A stretch of 64,000 bases of DNA, taken from assembly GCF_013364195.1 (NCBI RefSeq), contig NZ_CP054918.1, positions 2,655,001-2,719,000 of the forward strand. Direction: 5' to 3'. Source of the stretch: Streptomyces sp. NA04227 (GTDB lineage: Bacteria; Actinomycetota; Actinomycetes; Streptomycetales; Streptomycetaceae). Below the pieces are notes generated by a model. It searched no databases, had not been told where the DNA came from, and saw only the letters and a program-made list of their open reading frames with translations. Below, one piece after another: positions 28,529 to 36,165 of the stretch (its first letter is position 1; each line of letters begins with the position of its first letter). The position numbers and the translations under genes are program-made.

Positions 28529-29974
28529 ATGACCGACAGCGCGGATGTACGGGATACGGCACACGCGACGGACGCGGCGAACTCCGCGGACGCGGCGGAC
28601 CTGGGCGGACCGGGGCGGCTGCCGCTGACCCTCCGGCGCGAGCGGGCGGTGCGGGCCGCGGTGGCCCAGGGCCTGATCGGCGCGCACGCGCCGGTGGCCG
28701 GACTGCTCGACGTCACCGGAATCCGTGAGGACGCCCGCGCCCTGCACGCCGCCTTCGCCGAGGCCACCGCCCCCGGCACCCCCGTCCTGCACGCCTTCGC
28801 GGTGAAGGCGGCCCCGCTGGTACCGGTGCTCGAACTGCTGCGGGCGGAGAACATCGGCGCCGAGGTGGCGAGCCCGGGCGAACTCGCGCTCGCCCGCACG
28901 GCCGGGATCGAGCCGGAACTGACCGTGCTCGACTCCCCCGCCAAGACGACCGCGGAACTGCGCGAGGCGCTGGACCTGGGCATCGCGGTGAACGCCGACA
29001 ACCCGCAGGAACTCGCCCGTCTGGACGCCCTGTTGACCGAGCGGGACCCGGCCGCCGCGCCCCCGCGGCTGGGCATCCGGATCAACCCGCAGGTCGGCGG
29101 CGGCAGCATCGAGGCACTGTCCACGGCCACCGCCACGTCGAAGTTCGGTGTCGCGCTGCGCGACGAGGGCGCCCGCGACTGGCTGGTGCGCGCCTTCCTG
29201 GACCGCCCCTGGCTGACCCGGCTGCACACGCACACCGGCTCCCAGGGCATCCCGCTCGACCTGCTCGCCGCCGGGCTCACCGAGACCGTCGCGCTCGCCG
29301 AGGAGATCAACCACAAGGCGGGGCGCCGTCAGATCGACACCCTCGACATCGGCGGCGGCCTGCCGGTCAACTTCCACTCCGACGACCGCACCCCGGACTT
29401 CGCCGCGTACGCACGCCTGCTGCGCCGCGAGGTCCCCGTGCTGTTCGGCGGCGGCTACGGCCTGGTGACCGAGTTCGGCCGCGCCCTGCTCGCCAAGCAC
29501 GGCACCGCGCTCGCCCGCGTCGAGTACACCAAGACCGCGGGCGGCCGCCCCATCGCGGTCACCCACGCCGGTGCCCAGATCGCCGCCCGCACGGTGTACG
29601 CCCCCGAGTCCTGGCCCCTGCGTATCGCCGCGTACGACGCCGAGGGCCGCCCCAAATCGGGCCCTGCCGTCGCCCAGGACGTCGCGGGCCCCGCCTGCTT
29701 CGCCGGCGACCTCCTCGCCCGCGACCGCGCCCTCCCCCTCCTCGAACCCGGCGACCACACGGCGGCCCTGGACACCGGCGCGTACTACTTCGCCCATCAC
29801 TACGCGTACAACTCCCTTGTACGGCCGCCCATTTACGGCTTCGTGGCGGAGGGCGACCCGTCCGCCGAGGGGGCCGACGAGGTGCGGTTCGCGGTGGTGC
29901 GGGAGCAGCAGGGGCTCGCGGAAGTGGTGGCGGAGAGTGGTGGGGGGTTGCGGGGGGCGTTGGTGGGGTTCTGA
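28529..29974 (+). CDS. PLP-dependent decarboxylase, diaminopimelate decarboxylase-like
   Basis: This 481-residue protein has the fold-type III (alanine racemase-like) barrel and C-terminal beta domain of the DapDC/ODC family. HAFAVKAAPLVPVLELL contains the PLP lysine, and EVASPGELALA, RINPQVGGGSIEALSTAT, LHTHTGSQG and LDIGGGLPVNF follow. Two deviations argue against true LysA: the EPGR phosphate loop reads EFGR, and the substrate motif CESxD reads CFAGD, losing the Glu. It may decarboxylate another amino acid or have another role. The start ATG 28529 follows GGCGG. It is divergent from hutU, and its promoter shares that intergenic region, so histidine control is conceivable. The first ~30 residues are Ala/Asp-rich. 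Confidence 0.8.
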   Translation: MTDSADVRDTAHATDAANSADAADLGGPGRLPLTLRRERAVRAAVAQGLIGAHAPVAGLLDVTGIREDARALHAAFAEATAPGTPVLHAFAVKAAPLVPVLELLRAENIGAEVASPGELALARTAGIEPELTVLDSPAKTTAELREALDLGIAVNADNPQELARLDALLTERDPAAAPPRLGIRINPQVGGGSIEALSTATATSKFGVALRDEGARDWLVRAFLDRPWLTRLHTHTGSQGIPLDLLAAGLTETVALAEEINHKAGRRQIDTLDIGGGLPVNFHSDDRTPDFAAYARLLRREVPVLFGGGYGLVTEFGRALLAKHGTALARVEYTKTAGGRPIAVTHAGAQIAARTVYAPESWPLRIAAYDAEGRPKSGPAVAQDVAGPACFAGDLLARDRALPLLEPGDHTAALDTGAYYFAHHYAYNSLVRPPIYGFVAEGDPSAEGADEVRFAVVREQQGLAEVVAESGGGLRGALVGF

Positions 29975-30035
29975 GCTGGCGGTGCTCGCCCTTCACGGAG
30001 GGGGGAACCCCAACGAGGGACAACGCCGGCCGCCC

Positions 30036-30899
30036 TCACTCCACGAACAACCCCCGCTCAGCCGCCCCCACATCGAACTCCTCCAGCCGCGACTGCGCCT
30101 CCGGCAGGTCGTCGCACATCGCTTCCAGGAGGGCGCGGCCGAGGAGCATGGGGGCGCAGGCGGTGTCGAAGGCGAGGCCGGTGCCGACGGCGGCGGGCAG
30201 GAGCAGGTCGCTGACCTTGGCGACCGGGGCGAAGGCGCTGTCGGCGACGGTGACCACCTTCAGGCCCGCCGCGCGCGCGTGCGTGAGCGCGTCCACGACC
30301 TCGCGCGGGTGGCGGGGCAGCGCGAAGCAGAGCAGGGCGCTCGCCCCGGCCCGTACCGCGCCGTCGATCCGGTCCTGGAGCATGGTGCCGCCCTCGTGCA
30401 GCAGCCGGATGTCGGGGTGCACCTTGGCGGCGAAGTAGGCGAAGCCGTACGCCTGCGCGGCGGCGGCGCGCAGGCCGAGGACCGGCAGCGGGCGGGAGGC
30501 GGCGAGCAGGCGTCCCGCGCGGGCGACCGGCCGCGGGTCGGCGAGCGCCTCGGCGAGGTGGCGCAGGTTCTCGATCTCGGCGAGTACGGCCTGCTGGTAC
30601 TCGTTGCCGGGCGCCGCCCCGGCCGGGGCCGCACCGCTGCTCAGTGCGGCGGCGCTCTCCGCGGGGGCCATCTCGCGCAGGCTGCGGCGCAGCGCCGGGT
30701 AGCCGTCGAAGCCCAGGGCCACCGCGAACCGGGTCACCGAGGGCTGGCTGACACCGGCCAGTTCGGCCAGTTCCACGCTGGACAGGAAGGGCACGTCGGC
30801 GGCGCGGCGCACCATGCAGTGCGCGATGCGGCGCTGGGTCGGCGTGAGCCGGTGCCCCTCGAAGAGCCGCTGGAGCCGTGCGCCAGGACTGTCGTTCAT
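30036..30899 (-). CDS. MurR/RpiR family transcriptional regulator
   Basis: The 287-residue regulator has an N-terminal RpiR helix-turn-helix (LTPTQRRIAHCMVRRAADVP, then ELAELAGVSQPSVTRFAVAL). A C-terminal SIS sugar-phosphate-binding domain follows (about 130-270), with PLPVLGLRAAAAQAYGFAYF, ALLCFALPRHPREVVDAL and VVTVADSA. RpiR proteins usually sense phosphosugars or related metabolites. A perfect palindrome lies 79 bp upstream of ATG 30899 (30978-30999) and may be its own operator. GGAGGAAGG is an ideal ribosome binding site. It converges on the decarboxylase-like gene. Its nearness to the hut genes leaves open a role in histidine or amino-acid control. Confidence 0.9.
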   Translation of the reverse strand: MNDSPGARLQRLFEGHRLTPTQRRIAHCMVRRAADVPFLSSVELAELAGVSQPSVTRFAVALGFDGYPALRRSLREMAPAESAAALSSGAAPAGAAPGNEYQQAVLAEIENLRHLAEALADPRPVARAGRLLAASRPLPVLGLRAAAAQAYGFAYFAAKVHPDIRLLHEGGTMLQDRIDGAVRAGASALLCFALPRHPREVVDALTHARAAGLKVVTVADSAFAPVAKVSDLLLPAAVGTGLAFDTACAPMLLGRALLEAMCDDLPEAQSRLEEFDVGAAERGLFVE

Positions 30900-30977
30900 G
30901 CCTTCCTCCCCGGCCCGGTCCCACGCGCTCACGCCCGCGGCCTCCCGCTACCGGGACCCGTATTCACGTGCTCAGAA

Positions 30978-30999
30978 CTCTGCATGAACTTATGCAGAG
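30978..30999. promoter_or_regulatory. 22-bp perfect palindrome, probable RpiR operator
   Basis: CTCTGCAT (30978-30985) and ATGCAGAG (30992-30999) are exact inverse complements separated by GAACTT. The site lies between the divergent RpiR regulator and the small membrane protein gene at 31107 and is AT-richer than its surroundings. Both genes could be controlled from it. Confidence 0.65.
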
Positions 31000-31106
31000 C
31001 GGCAAGCGGGGTCCGGATCCCGGTACGGGGACAGGAGAGGGAGGGCCGCGAAGAGGGGGGCTACCCCCACTGCCCACGGCGCGCGCGGACCGTACCGTAT
31101 GGCCTC

Positions 31107-31547
31107 ATGGACGCCCACGACGCCGATCTGAAGAAGGAACTCGACGCCACCCTGCGGGCCCGCGGGGAACTCGGCGACGAGTACGAGTCCGCGCTGGTCG
31201 ACTCCTTCCTGGAGAAGGTGGAGCAGCGAGTGGACAGCACAGTCGATCGCCGGGTGCGGCGACAGCTCGCCGAGCAGCAGATGGTGGTGGCCCGCGGCCC
31301 CCGCCCGCAGACCCCGCCCACCGACTCCTGGGGCGAGCGCTTCGGCTTCGGCATGGTGTCGATGATCCTGGCCATCCCGCTCTCCGCGATCGGCGTCGCC
31401 AACGAGGGCCTCGCCGGTCTCGTCGTCGCCTGGGCGGGCATCGTCGGCGTCAACCTGGTGCACGCCGCCCGCTTCCTCCCCCGCTTCGGCCGCCGCCGCG
31501 AGGACCGGGACGGACGGTCGGGGCAGGACTCGGACTGGGAGGACTGA
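31107..31547 (+). CDS. small integral membrane protein
   Basis: This 146-residue protein has a cytoplasmic N-terminal helix region (DAHDADLKKELDATLRARGE then EYESALVDSFLEKVEQRVDS), a likely coiled coil. Two membrane helices follow (about 80-100, GFGMVSMILAIPLSAIGVAN, and 102-122, GLAGLVVAWAGIVGVNLVHA), then a basic/acidic tail. It resembles the widespread actinobacterial short membrane proteins that begin with a DUF1707-like or SHOCT-like acidic helix, but I recognise no named family. ATG 31107 is the first start after the upstream gap. An IS5-family element is inserted directly behind its stop codon, separated by only seven bases. Confidence 0.75.
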   Translation: MDAHDADLKKELDATLRARGELGDEYESALVDSFLEKVEQRVDSTVDRRVRRQLAEQQMVVARGPRPQTPPTDSWGERFGFGMVSMILAIPLSAIGVANEGLAGLVVAWAGIVGVNLVHAARFLPRFGRRREDRDGRSGQDSDWED

Positions 31548-31554
31548 GGACTAG

Positions 31555-32655
31555 GAGCTGTTCGGGGTTCGGATCTTGGTGAGGCCGGGTGGTGTGCTGG
31601 TCGGGGCTGGTAGAAAGCGGCGTGTGGCACGTTTTGATGTGACGGATGCTGAGTGGGCATTGCTGGAACCACACCTGCCGGTGGCCGCTTCCGGGCCGCT
31701 GCCGCGTCGGGTACGGGACCAGTTCAACGGGGTGTTGTGGCGGTTCCGCACCGGGTCGGGCTGGCGTGACGTGCCAGAACGCTACGGCCCCTGGTCCACG
31801 GTCTACTCCCGTTTCAATGCCTGGGCCAAAGCAGGGGTGTTCCAGGTGTTGATGGAAGCTCTCATCGCTGAGGCCAGCATGCGCGGGCAGGTCGGGCTTG
31901 AGCTGGTCAGCGTGGACTCCACCATCGTGCGGGCTCACCACGAAGCAGCGGGCCTGGCGGTCGCCGGGGAGACCCTGGATGCGCTGGAGCAGGCGCTGAC
32001 CGAGGAAAAGGGGGCTCCGCTGGACGATCAGCCGCCGGTGTGGAGGGTGGTGCGCGCCCGTCCGCGACCGGTGCGGACACGCCGCCGGGCCAGGACCGTG
32101 CTCGCGCACGCCGCCGCACCAGGGCCCGGGCCAAGGCGGCCGGACTCGGCCGGTCCCGCGGCGGGTTAAGCAGCAAGATCCACGCCGCTGTCGATGCCCG
32201 GGGCCTGCCGCTGGCGTTCGTCCTCACTGCCGGCCAGGCCGGGGACTGTCCGCAGTTGCCGACACTCCTGAACAAGATCCGGGTGCCCGGACCGGCGGGC
32301 AGGCCCCGCACCCGCCCCCGGTCGGTGGCCGCGGACAAGGCGTACTCGTCGAAAGCGAACCGGGCCTATCTGCGCCGTCGGCACATCACCACGGTGATCC
32401 CTGAGAAGGCTGACCAGCAGGCCAACCGGAAGAAGAAGGGGTCGGCCGGTGGCCGGCCTGTCACCTTCGACCCAGAGCGCTACAAGCAGCGCAACACCGT
32501 CGAGCGCTGCTTCCAGAAACTCAAGACCTGGCGCGGTCTGGCCACCCGCTACGACAAAGCCCCGCAGAACTACGAAGCCGGACTCCACCTGCGAGGCTCA
32601 ATCATGTGGTTGAAACTCCTCACCTCCACCACATGATCCGAACCCCAAACAGCTC
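31555..32655. mobile_element. IS5-family insertion sequence, 1101 bp
   Basis: The left end GAGCTGTTCGGGGTTCGGAT (31555 on) and the right end (32635-32655, reverse) form 21-bp terminal inverted repeats with one mismatch. CTAG flanks both sides (31551-31554 and 32656-32659) and is best read as a target duplication. The size, the two-frame transposase and the ends suggest the IS1031/IS427 groups of IS5. Both ends, the duplication and the coding frames look intact, so insertion may be recent. Confidence 0.9.
31624..32636 (+). CDS. IS5-family transposase made by -1 frameshift (orfA 31624-32169, orfB 32040-32636)
   Basis: The transposase is split over two frames. orfA (GTG 31624 to 32169) carries the DUF4096 N-terminal domain (FDVTDAEWALLEPHLP, FNGVLWRFRTGSGWRDVPER) and the first catalytic Asp in LVSVDSTIVRAHHEAAG. 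orfB, in the -1 frame (to 32636), carries SRGGLSSKIHAAVDARGLPL, the second Asp in RSVAADKAYSS, and the last catalytic residue in RNTVERCFQKLKTWRGLATR. Where the frames overlap, the heptamer A AAG GGG (32007-32013, in the orfA frame) is a canonical X XXY YYZ slip site. The fused product of ~335 residues would contain the complete DDE triad. The orfB stop codon lies inside the right inverted repeat. Confidence 0.88.
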
Positions 32656-32817
32656 CTAGGGGGCGGGGGCGGGAGCAAGGGCGAGGGCAGGGGCGAGGGC
32701 GGATGATTCGCCTGCTCGGCTCGATTCACTTGGTTCACTCGATTCACCTGATCTCTTGACTCGCCGATCCGCCTAATTCGCTTGCCGCCCGGCGGAGTTG
32801 CTGGTTCCAATGCCGAC

Positions 32818-33933
32818 GTGAGCACCCTCCCGATGAACACACCGCCCGCACTGCCCCTGCGCCTCGGCGCCCTCGTCCCCCTGACCCGGCCCGGCTGGGC
32901 GGAGGCGGGGCGGCAGCTGCTCGCCGGGCTCGACCTGGCCGTGCGCGAGGTCAACGACGCGGGCGGGATCGGCGGCCGGCCGCTGGAGCTGGTGGTGCGG
33001 GACACCGCGGCCGATCCGGAGCGGGCCGCGGCGGCCGTGGCGGAGTTGGCCGGTCTGGGGGTGGCGGCCGTCGTGGGCGAGTACCACAGCGTCGTCGCCC
33101 GGGCCGCGGCCGCCCGGGCCGACGCCCTAGGGGTGCCGTTCCTCTGCTCGTCCGCGGTGCTCGACTCGCTCACGGAGGAACCGACCCAGTGGGTCGCGCG
33201 GGTGGCCCCGGCCCAGTCGCACGGCTGGCGGATCTACGCGGACTTCCTGCTCGGAGCGGCCGCCGGCACCGAGGGGGCGCCCCGCATCGCCGTGGCGACC
33301 CAGCCGAGCGTGTACTGGGCCTCCGGCACCCGCATCCTGCGGGACCGTCTCGCTCCCCACGGCGGCACCGTCGTCGAACTCGACGCGAACGCACTCACCC
33401 CCGAGGCCCTGTGCGAGGCGCTGGCCGAACAGGGCGCGACAGCACTCCTGTTGCTGGTCGGCCACCCGGAGCCCGCGGTGCCGCTCGTCAGGGCCGTACG
33501 GAGCGATCCACGGCTGGCGCGGGTCCTGATCGGCGCGCCCGCCGGACAGCCCGAGTTCGCCGGGTGGGCCGAGGCGCTGGGCAAGGACGGCGCCGGGATC
33601 CCGTTCCTGCGCTACCTCCCCGAGCAACTCGGCCCGCTCGGCGCGCGCGTCGGCAAGGAACTCCGCGAACGGCTCGGCGAGGCGCCCTCGTTCGTCGCCT
33701 TCGAGGGCTGGGACACCGTCACCGTCCTCGCCGAGGCGCTGCGTGCGTACGGCACGGACCGGGCACAACTCGCGGCGTCATGGCCGGAGTTGGCGGTCGA
33801 GGGTACGCGCGGAACGGTCCGCTTCTCCCGTACGCCGGACCTCGGCCTCTGGCAGTGGGCCTGGGCACCGGTCCAGGTCGTCGACCGGGACCCGGCCGAC
33901 CTCGACCGCTTCCGGGTCCTGCACAGCGGCTGA
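32818..33933 (+). CDS. branched-chain amino acid-type substrate-binding protein without signal peptide
   Basis: The 371-residue protein has the type-1 periplasmic-binding fold of the LivJ/Leu-Ile-Val family (Peripla_BP_6). LRLGALVPLTRPGWAEAG starts the first lobe; AVREVNDAGGIGGRPLELVV, VAAVVGEYHSVVARAAA, VPFLCSSAVLDSLT and FVAFEGWDTVTVLAEALRAY follow in the expected order. It has neither a Sec signal nor a lipobox, so it probably stays inside the cell, and no ABC transporter genes are adjacent. It may be a cytoplasmic sensor rather than a transport component. The start is uncertain: GTG 32818 or ATG 32833 both lack a ribosome binding site, and leaderless translation is possible. The preceding 160 bp contain repeated words such as CTCGATTCACCTG. 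Confidence 0.75.
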   Translation: MSTLPMNTPPALPLRLGALVPLTRPGWAEAGRQLLAGLDLAVREVNDAGGIGGRPLELVVRDTAADPERAAAAVAELAGLGVAAVVGEYHSVVARAAAARADALGVPFLCSSAVLDSLTEEPTQWVARVAPAQSHGWRIYADFLLGAAAGTEGAPRIAVATQPSVYWASGTRILRDRLAPHGGTVVELDANALTPEALCEALAEQGATALLLLVGHPEPAVPLVRAVRSDPRLARVLIGAPAGQPEFAGWAEALGKDGAGIPFLRYLPEQLGPLGARVGKELRERLGEAPSFVAFEGWDTVTVLAEALRAYGTDRAQLAASWPELAVEGTRGTVRFSRTPDLGLWQWAWAPVQVVDRDPADLDRFRVLHSG

Positions 33934-34103
33934 CGTACGGCCGACTCACGACCCACCCACCACCGGCCCACAACTGACGTACGTACGAGGCGGGGCGCGG
34001 CACACGGGGCCCGGACTGACCTGACGGACCTGACCGGCCTGACGGACGAACCGGACCCCGCATCGTTCGTTCGTCCGGCCGGAGCCGGATCACGCACCGG
34101 AAC

Positions 34104-35171
34104 CTACGGCAGGCCGTGGACGTGCGGGCCGACCGCGTTCGACCAGGCGTTCTGGGCGCTCGCGTCCCAGTTGGTGGACCAGGTCATCGCGCCCCGGAGG
34201 CCGGGGTAGGTCCTGACGGGCTTGAACGAGCCGCAGTTGGTGCCGCGGGTCAGACAGTCCAGGGCGTTGTTGACGATGCCCGGATCGACGTAACCGCTGC
34301 CCGCGCCCCGTGGAGAGGCGGGCACGCCGAGGCCGACCTGGGAGGGGTCGAGGCCGCCTTCCAACTGGATGCAGGCGAGCGCGGTGAGGAAGTCGACCGA
34401 GCCCTGCGCGTAGACCTTGCCGTCGCAGCCGAGCATCGAACCGCTGTTGTAGTACTGCATGTTGACCACCGTGAGGATGTCCTTCACGGCCAGCGCGGTC
34501 TTGAAGTACTCGGTGCCGGTGCTCTGCATGTCGAGGGTCTGCGGCGCCATCGTGAGCACCATCGAGGGTCCGGCCGCCTGGGAGAGGCTGCGCAGCGCCT
34601 TGGTCAGATAGGTCGAGTCGACGCCGTGTTCCAGGTCGATGTCGATCCCGTCGAAGCCGTACTCCCCCATCAACGCGTGGGCGCTGGCGGCGAAGGCCGC
34701 GGCGGAGGCGTCGCTGTTGATGGTGACGTTGCCCCGCTCGCCGCCGACGGAGAGGATCACGGACTTGCCCGCGGCCTGCTTGGCGGCGATGTCCGCCTTG
34801 AACTCGTCGACGGAGGGGTAACCGACCGCCGGGTCGAGCCGGAAGGTGACCTCGCCGGGCGTGGCCGTGGCGTCCGCGAACGACACCGCGATGATGTCGT
34901 ACTCCTGCGGCACCTCGCGCAGCTTCTGCACCTGCGCGCCGTTGTCGAAGTTCTGCCAGTAGCCGGTCACCGCGTGCTTCGGTACGGCGAGGCGCTGCGG
35001 TACGTCCTTACTGTCGCCCGGCGCTTGCCGGGTGAGGTGCGTCCCGGCGGCCTGCGCCGACCCGGCACCGGCCGGACCGAGTACCGCGAGGCCCGCGGCG
35101 GCGGTGGCGCAGGCGAGGCCCACTGCGAAGCAGGTGCGGGTCAGGGTCCGTCTGTGTGTGGAGAGGTGCAT
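34104..35171 (-). CDS. secreted GH18 chitinase
   Basis: A 355-residue extracellular chitinase of glycoside hydrolase family 18. A Sec signal peptide (basic start, then hydrophobic TCFAVGLACATAAAGLAVLG) ends around AQAAG. The catalytic domain begins HAVTGYWQNFDNGAQVQKL and has SVILSVGGERGN and the active-site motif YGFDGIDIDLEHG (DxxDxDxE, Glu as acid). MQYYNSGSMLG and GAMTWSTNWDAS complete the barrel. There is no separate chitin-binding domain. I chose ATG 35171, six bases after GGAGG; a TTG two codons earlier is less likely. A DasR-type site lies 55 bp upstream, fitting control by N-acetylglucosamine-related signals. It converges on the binding-protein gene. Confidence 0.93.
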   Translation of the reverse strand: MHLSTHRRTLTRTCFAVGLACATAAAGLAVLGPAGAGSAQAAGTHLTRQAPGDSKDVPQRLAVPKHAVTGYWQNFDNGAQVQKLREVPQEYDIIAVSFADATATPGEVTFRLDPAVGYPSVDEFKADIAAKQAAGKSVILSVGGERGNVTINSDASAAAFAASAHALMGEYGFDGIDIDLEHGVDSTYLTKALRSLSQAAGPSMVLTMAPQTLDMQSTGTEYFKTALAVKDILTVVNMQYYNSGSMLGCDGKVYAQGSVDFLTALACIQLEGGLDPSQVGLGVPASPRGAGSGYVDPGIVNNALDCLTRGTNCGSFKPVRTYPGLRGAMTWSTNWDASAQNAWSNAVGPHVHGLP

Positions 35172-35225
35172 GTGCAACCTCCGGTGGGAGATGGGGGGTT
35201 GGGACGGCGGCCACCGTGGGGGAAT

Positions 35226-35243
35226 AGTTGGTCCAGACCAATA
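35226..35243 (-). promoter_or_regulatory. DasR-type operator (dre) upstream of chitinase
   Basis: The sequence TTGGTCCAGACCAA (35228-35241) is a near-perfect palindrome. It matches the TGGTCTAGACCA class of sites that bind DasR, the GntR-type regulator of chitin and N-acetylglucosamine metabolism in Streptomyces. It occupies the chitinase promoter position. Confidence 0.8.
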
Positions 35244-35445
35244 GAGTTGTCAAGAACCTGTCATGAGCTGGCGCATAACAAAGCCCGGACGCCCCAACAA
35301 TGGCCCGACGCGCAACCCGGAGCAAACAAAGCCCGGAGGGCGGCCGGCCACAGGACCGCCCGCCCTTCGGGCTCACACGTTCGGCGACCGGGTACGGCAC
35401 GAGCAGCCCCAACTACCCCCGCCCCAGCCTCGGTTGATCGACTCG

Positions 35446-35491
35446 GCCGTACTTCTTCTCAGCCGTACTTCTTCTCAGCCGTACTTCTTCG
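35446..35491. repeat. 16-bp tandem repeat across a stop codon
   Basis: GCCGTACTTCTTCTCA occurs at 35446-35461 and 35462-35477, and a third partial copy runs to 35491. On the minus strand the third copy encodes the last codons (KKYG and stop) of the NlpC-like protein. The other two copies repeat those codons and the stop behind the gene. Confidence 0.85.
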
Positions 35492-36029
35492 GCCGGTAGG
35501 CGTCGTACTGGTCGGCGCCGACGCCGTAGCTGCGGATGCTGTAGTCGGTGCCGTAGCCGCCGCGCTGCTCGTAGGCGTAGTACGACTTGTGGGCGCTGCT
35601 CGTCCAGCGGACGAAGATGACCACGTGGCGGCTGGTGGAGGTGCCGTTGGCGTCGATGATCAGGTCGCCCTTGCGCAGCGAGGACATCGCGATCTTGCGG
35701 GTGTACGTGCTGGTGGCGAGGCCGACCGTGTTCGGGCCGGGCTTCGGCAGGGACAGCGCCATGCTCACGTAGCCGGAGCAGTCGGTGCGGTAGCCGCCCC
35801 AGGTCTTGGTCTGACTGTAGGGGACCCGGCCGCCGTTGTTGGCCGTGAGCCAGCGCTTGGCGCGGTTGATGGTGGTGTCACGGCTGTACGCGGCGGTGGT
35901 GAACTCACCGCTGGTGACGGTCTGTTGAGTCTTCACCGGCGCCGGTGCGGCCTCGGCGGCACCGGCGAGCGGGACCAGGAAGGCGGCGCTCAGGGCGAGC
36001 GGAAGGAGTGCGCGGGCGGTTCGTTTCAT
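35475..36029 (-). CDS. secreted NlpC/P60-like or amidase-like protein
   Basis: This 184-residue protein starts with a Sec signal peptide (MKRTARALLPLALSAAFLVP, cleavage near AEAA). A small papain-like domain follows. TDCSGYVSMALSLPKPG supplies the probable catalytic Cys, and SRHVVIFVRWTSSAHKSYYA the His. The fold should be NlpC/P60 or CHAP-like; such enzymes cut peptidoglycan stem peptides or bind wall fragments. It is shorter than most NlpC enzymes and has no extra binding domain. ATG 36029 has GGGAG five bases upstream. A TnpB element is inserted immediately upstream of that ribosome binding site, so the native promoter may have been displaced. Confidence 0.8.
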   Translation of the reverse strand: MKRTARALLPLALSAAFLVPLAGAAEAAPAPVKTQQTVTSGEFTTAAYSRDTTINRAKRWLTANNGGRVPYSQTKTWGGYRTDCSGYVSMALSLPKPGPNTVGLATSTYTRKIAMSSLRKGDLIIDANGTSTSRHVVIFVRWTSSAHKSYYAYEQRGGYGTDYSIRSYGVGADQYDAYRPKKYG

Positions 36030-36165
36030 CTGAACTCCCTTGTGTGGATACCCCCGTCTTCAGGCGGGGGAGGAAACACATGCTGTTTGCGTGCTCCGGA
36101 GGAGCGCGGAGATATTGCCGCGAAGTGGCACATTGCCGGGTCGGTTGTTGTTAGCGTTCCCGGTT

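Noticed and set aside
32040..32636. Second transposase frame as an independent gene
   Set aside because: It has no proper start or ribosome binding site, and the slip heptamer at 32007 explains its expression as a fusion with the first frame.
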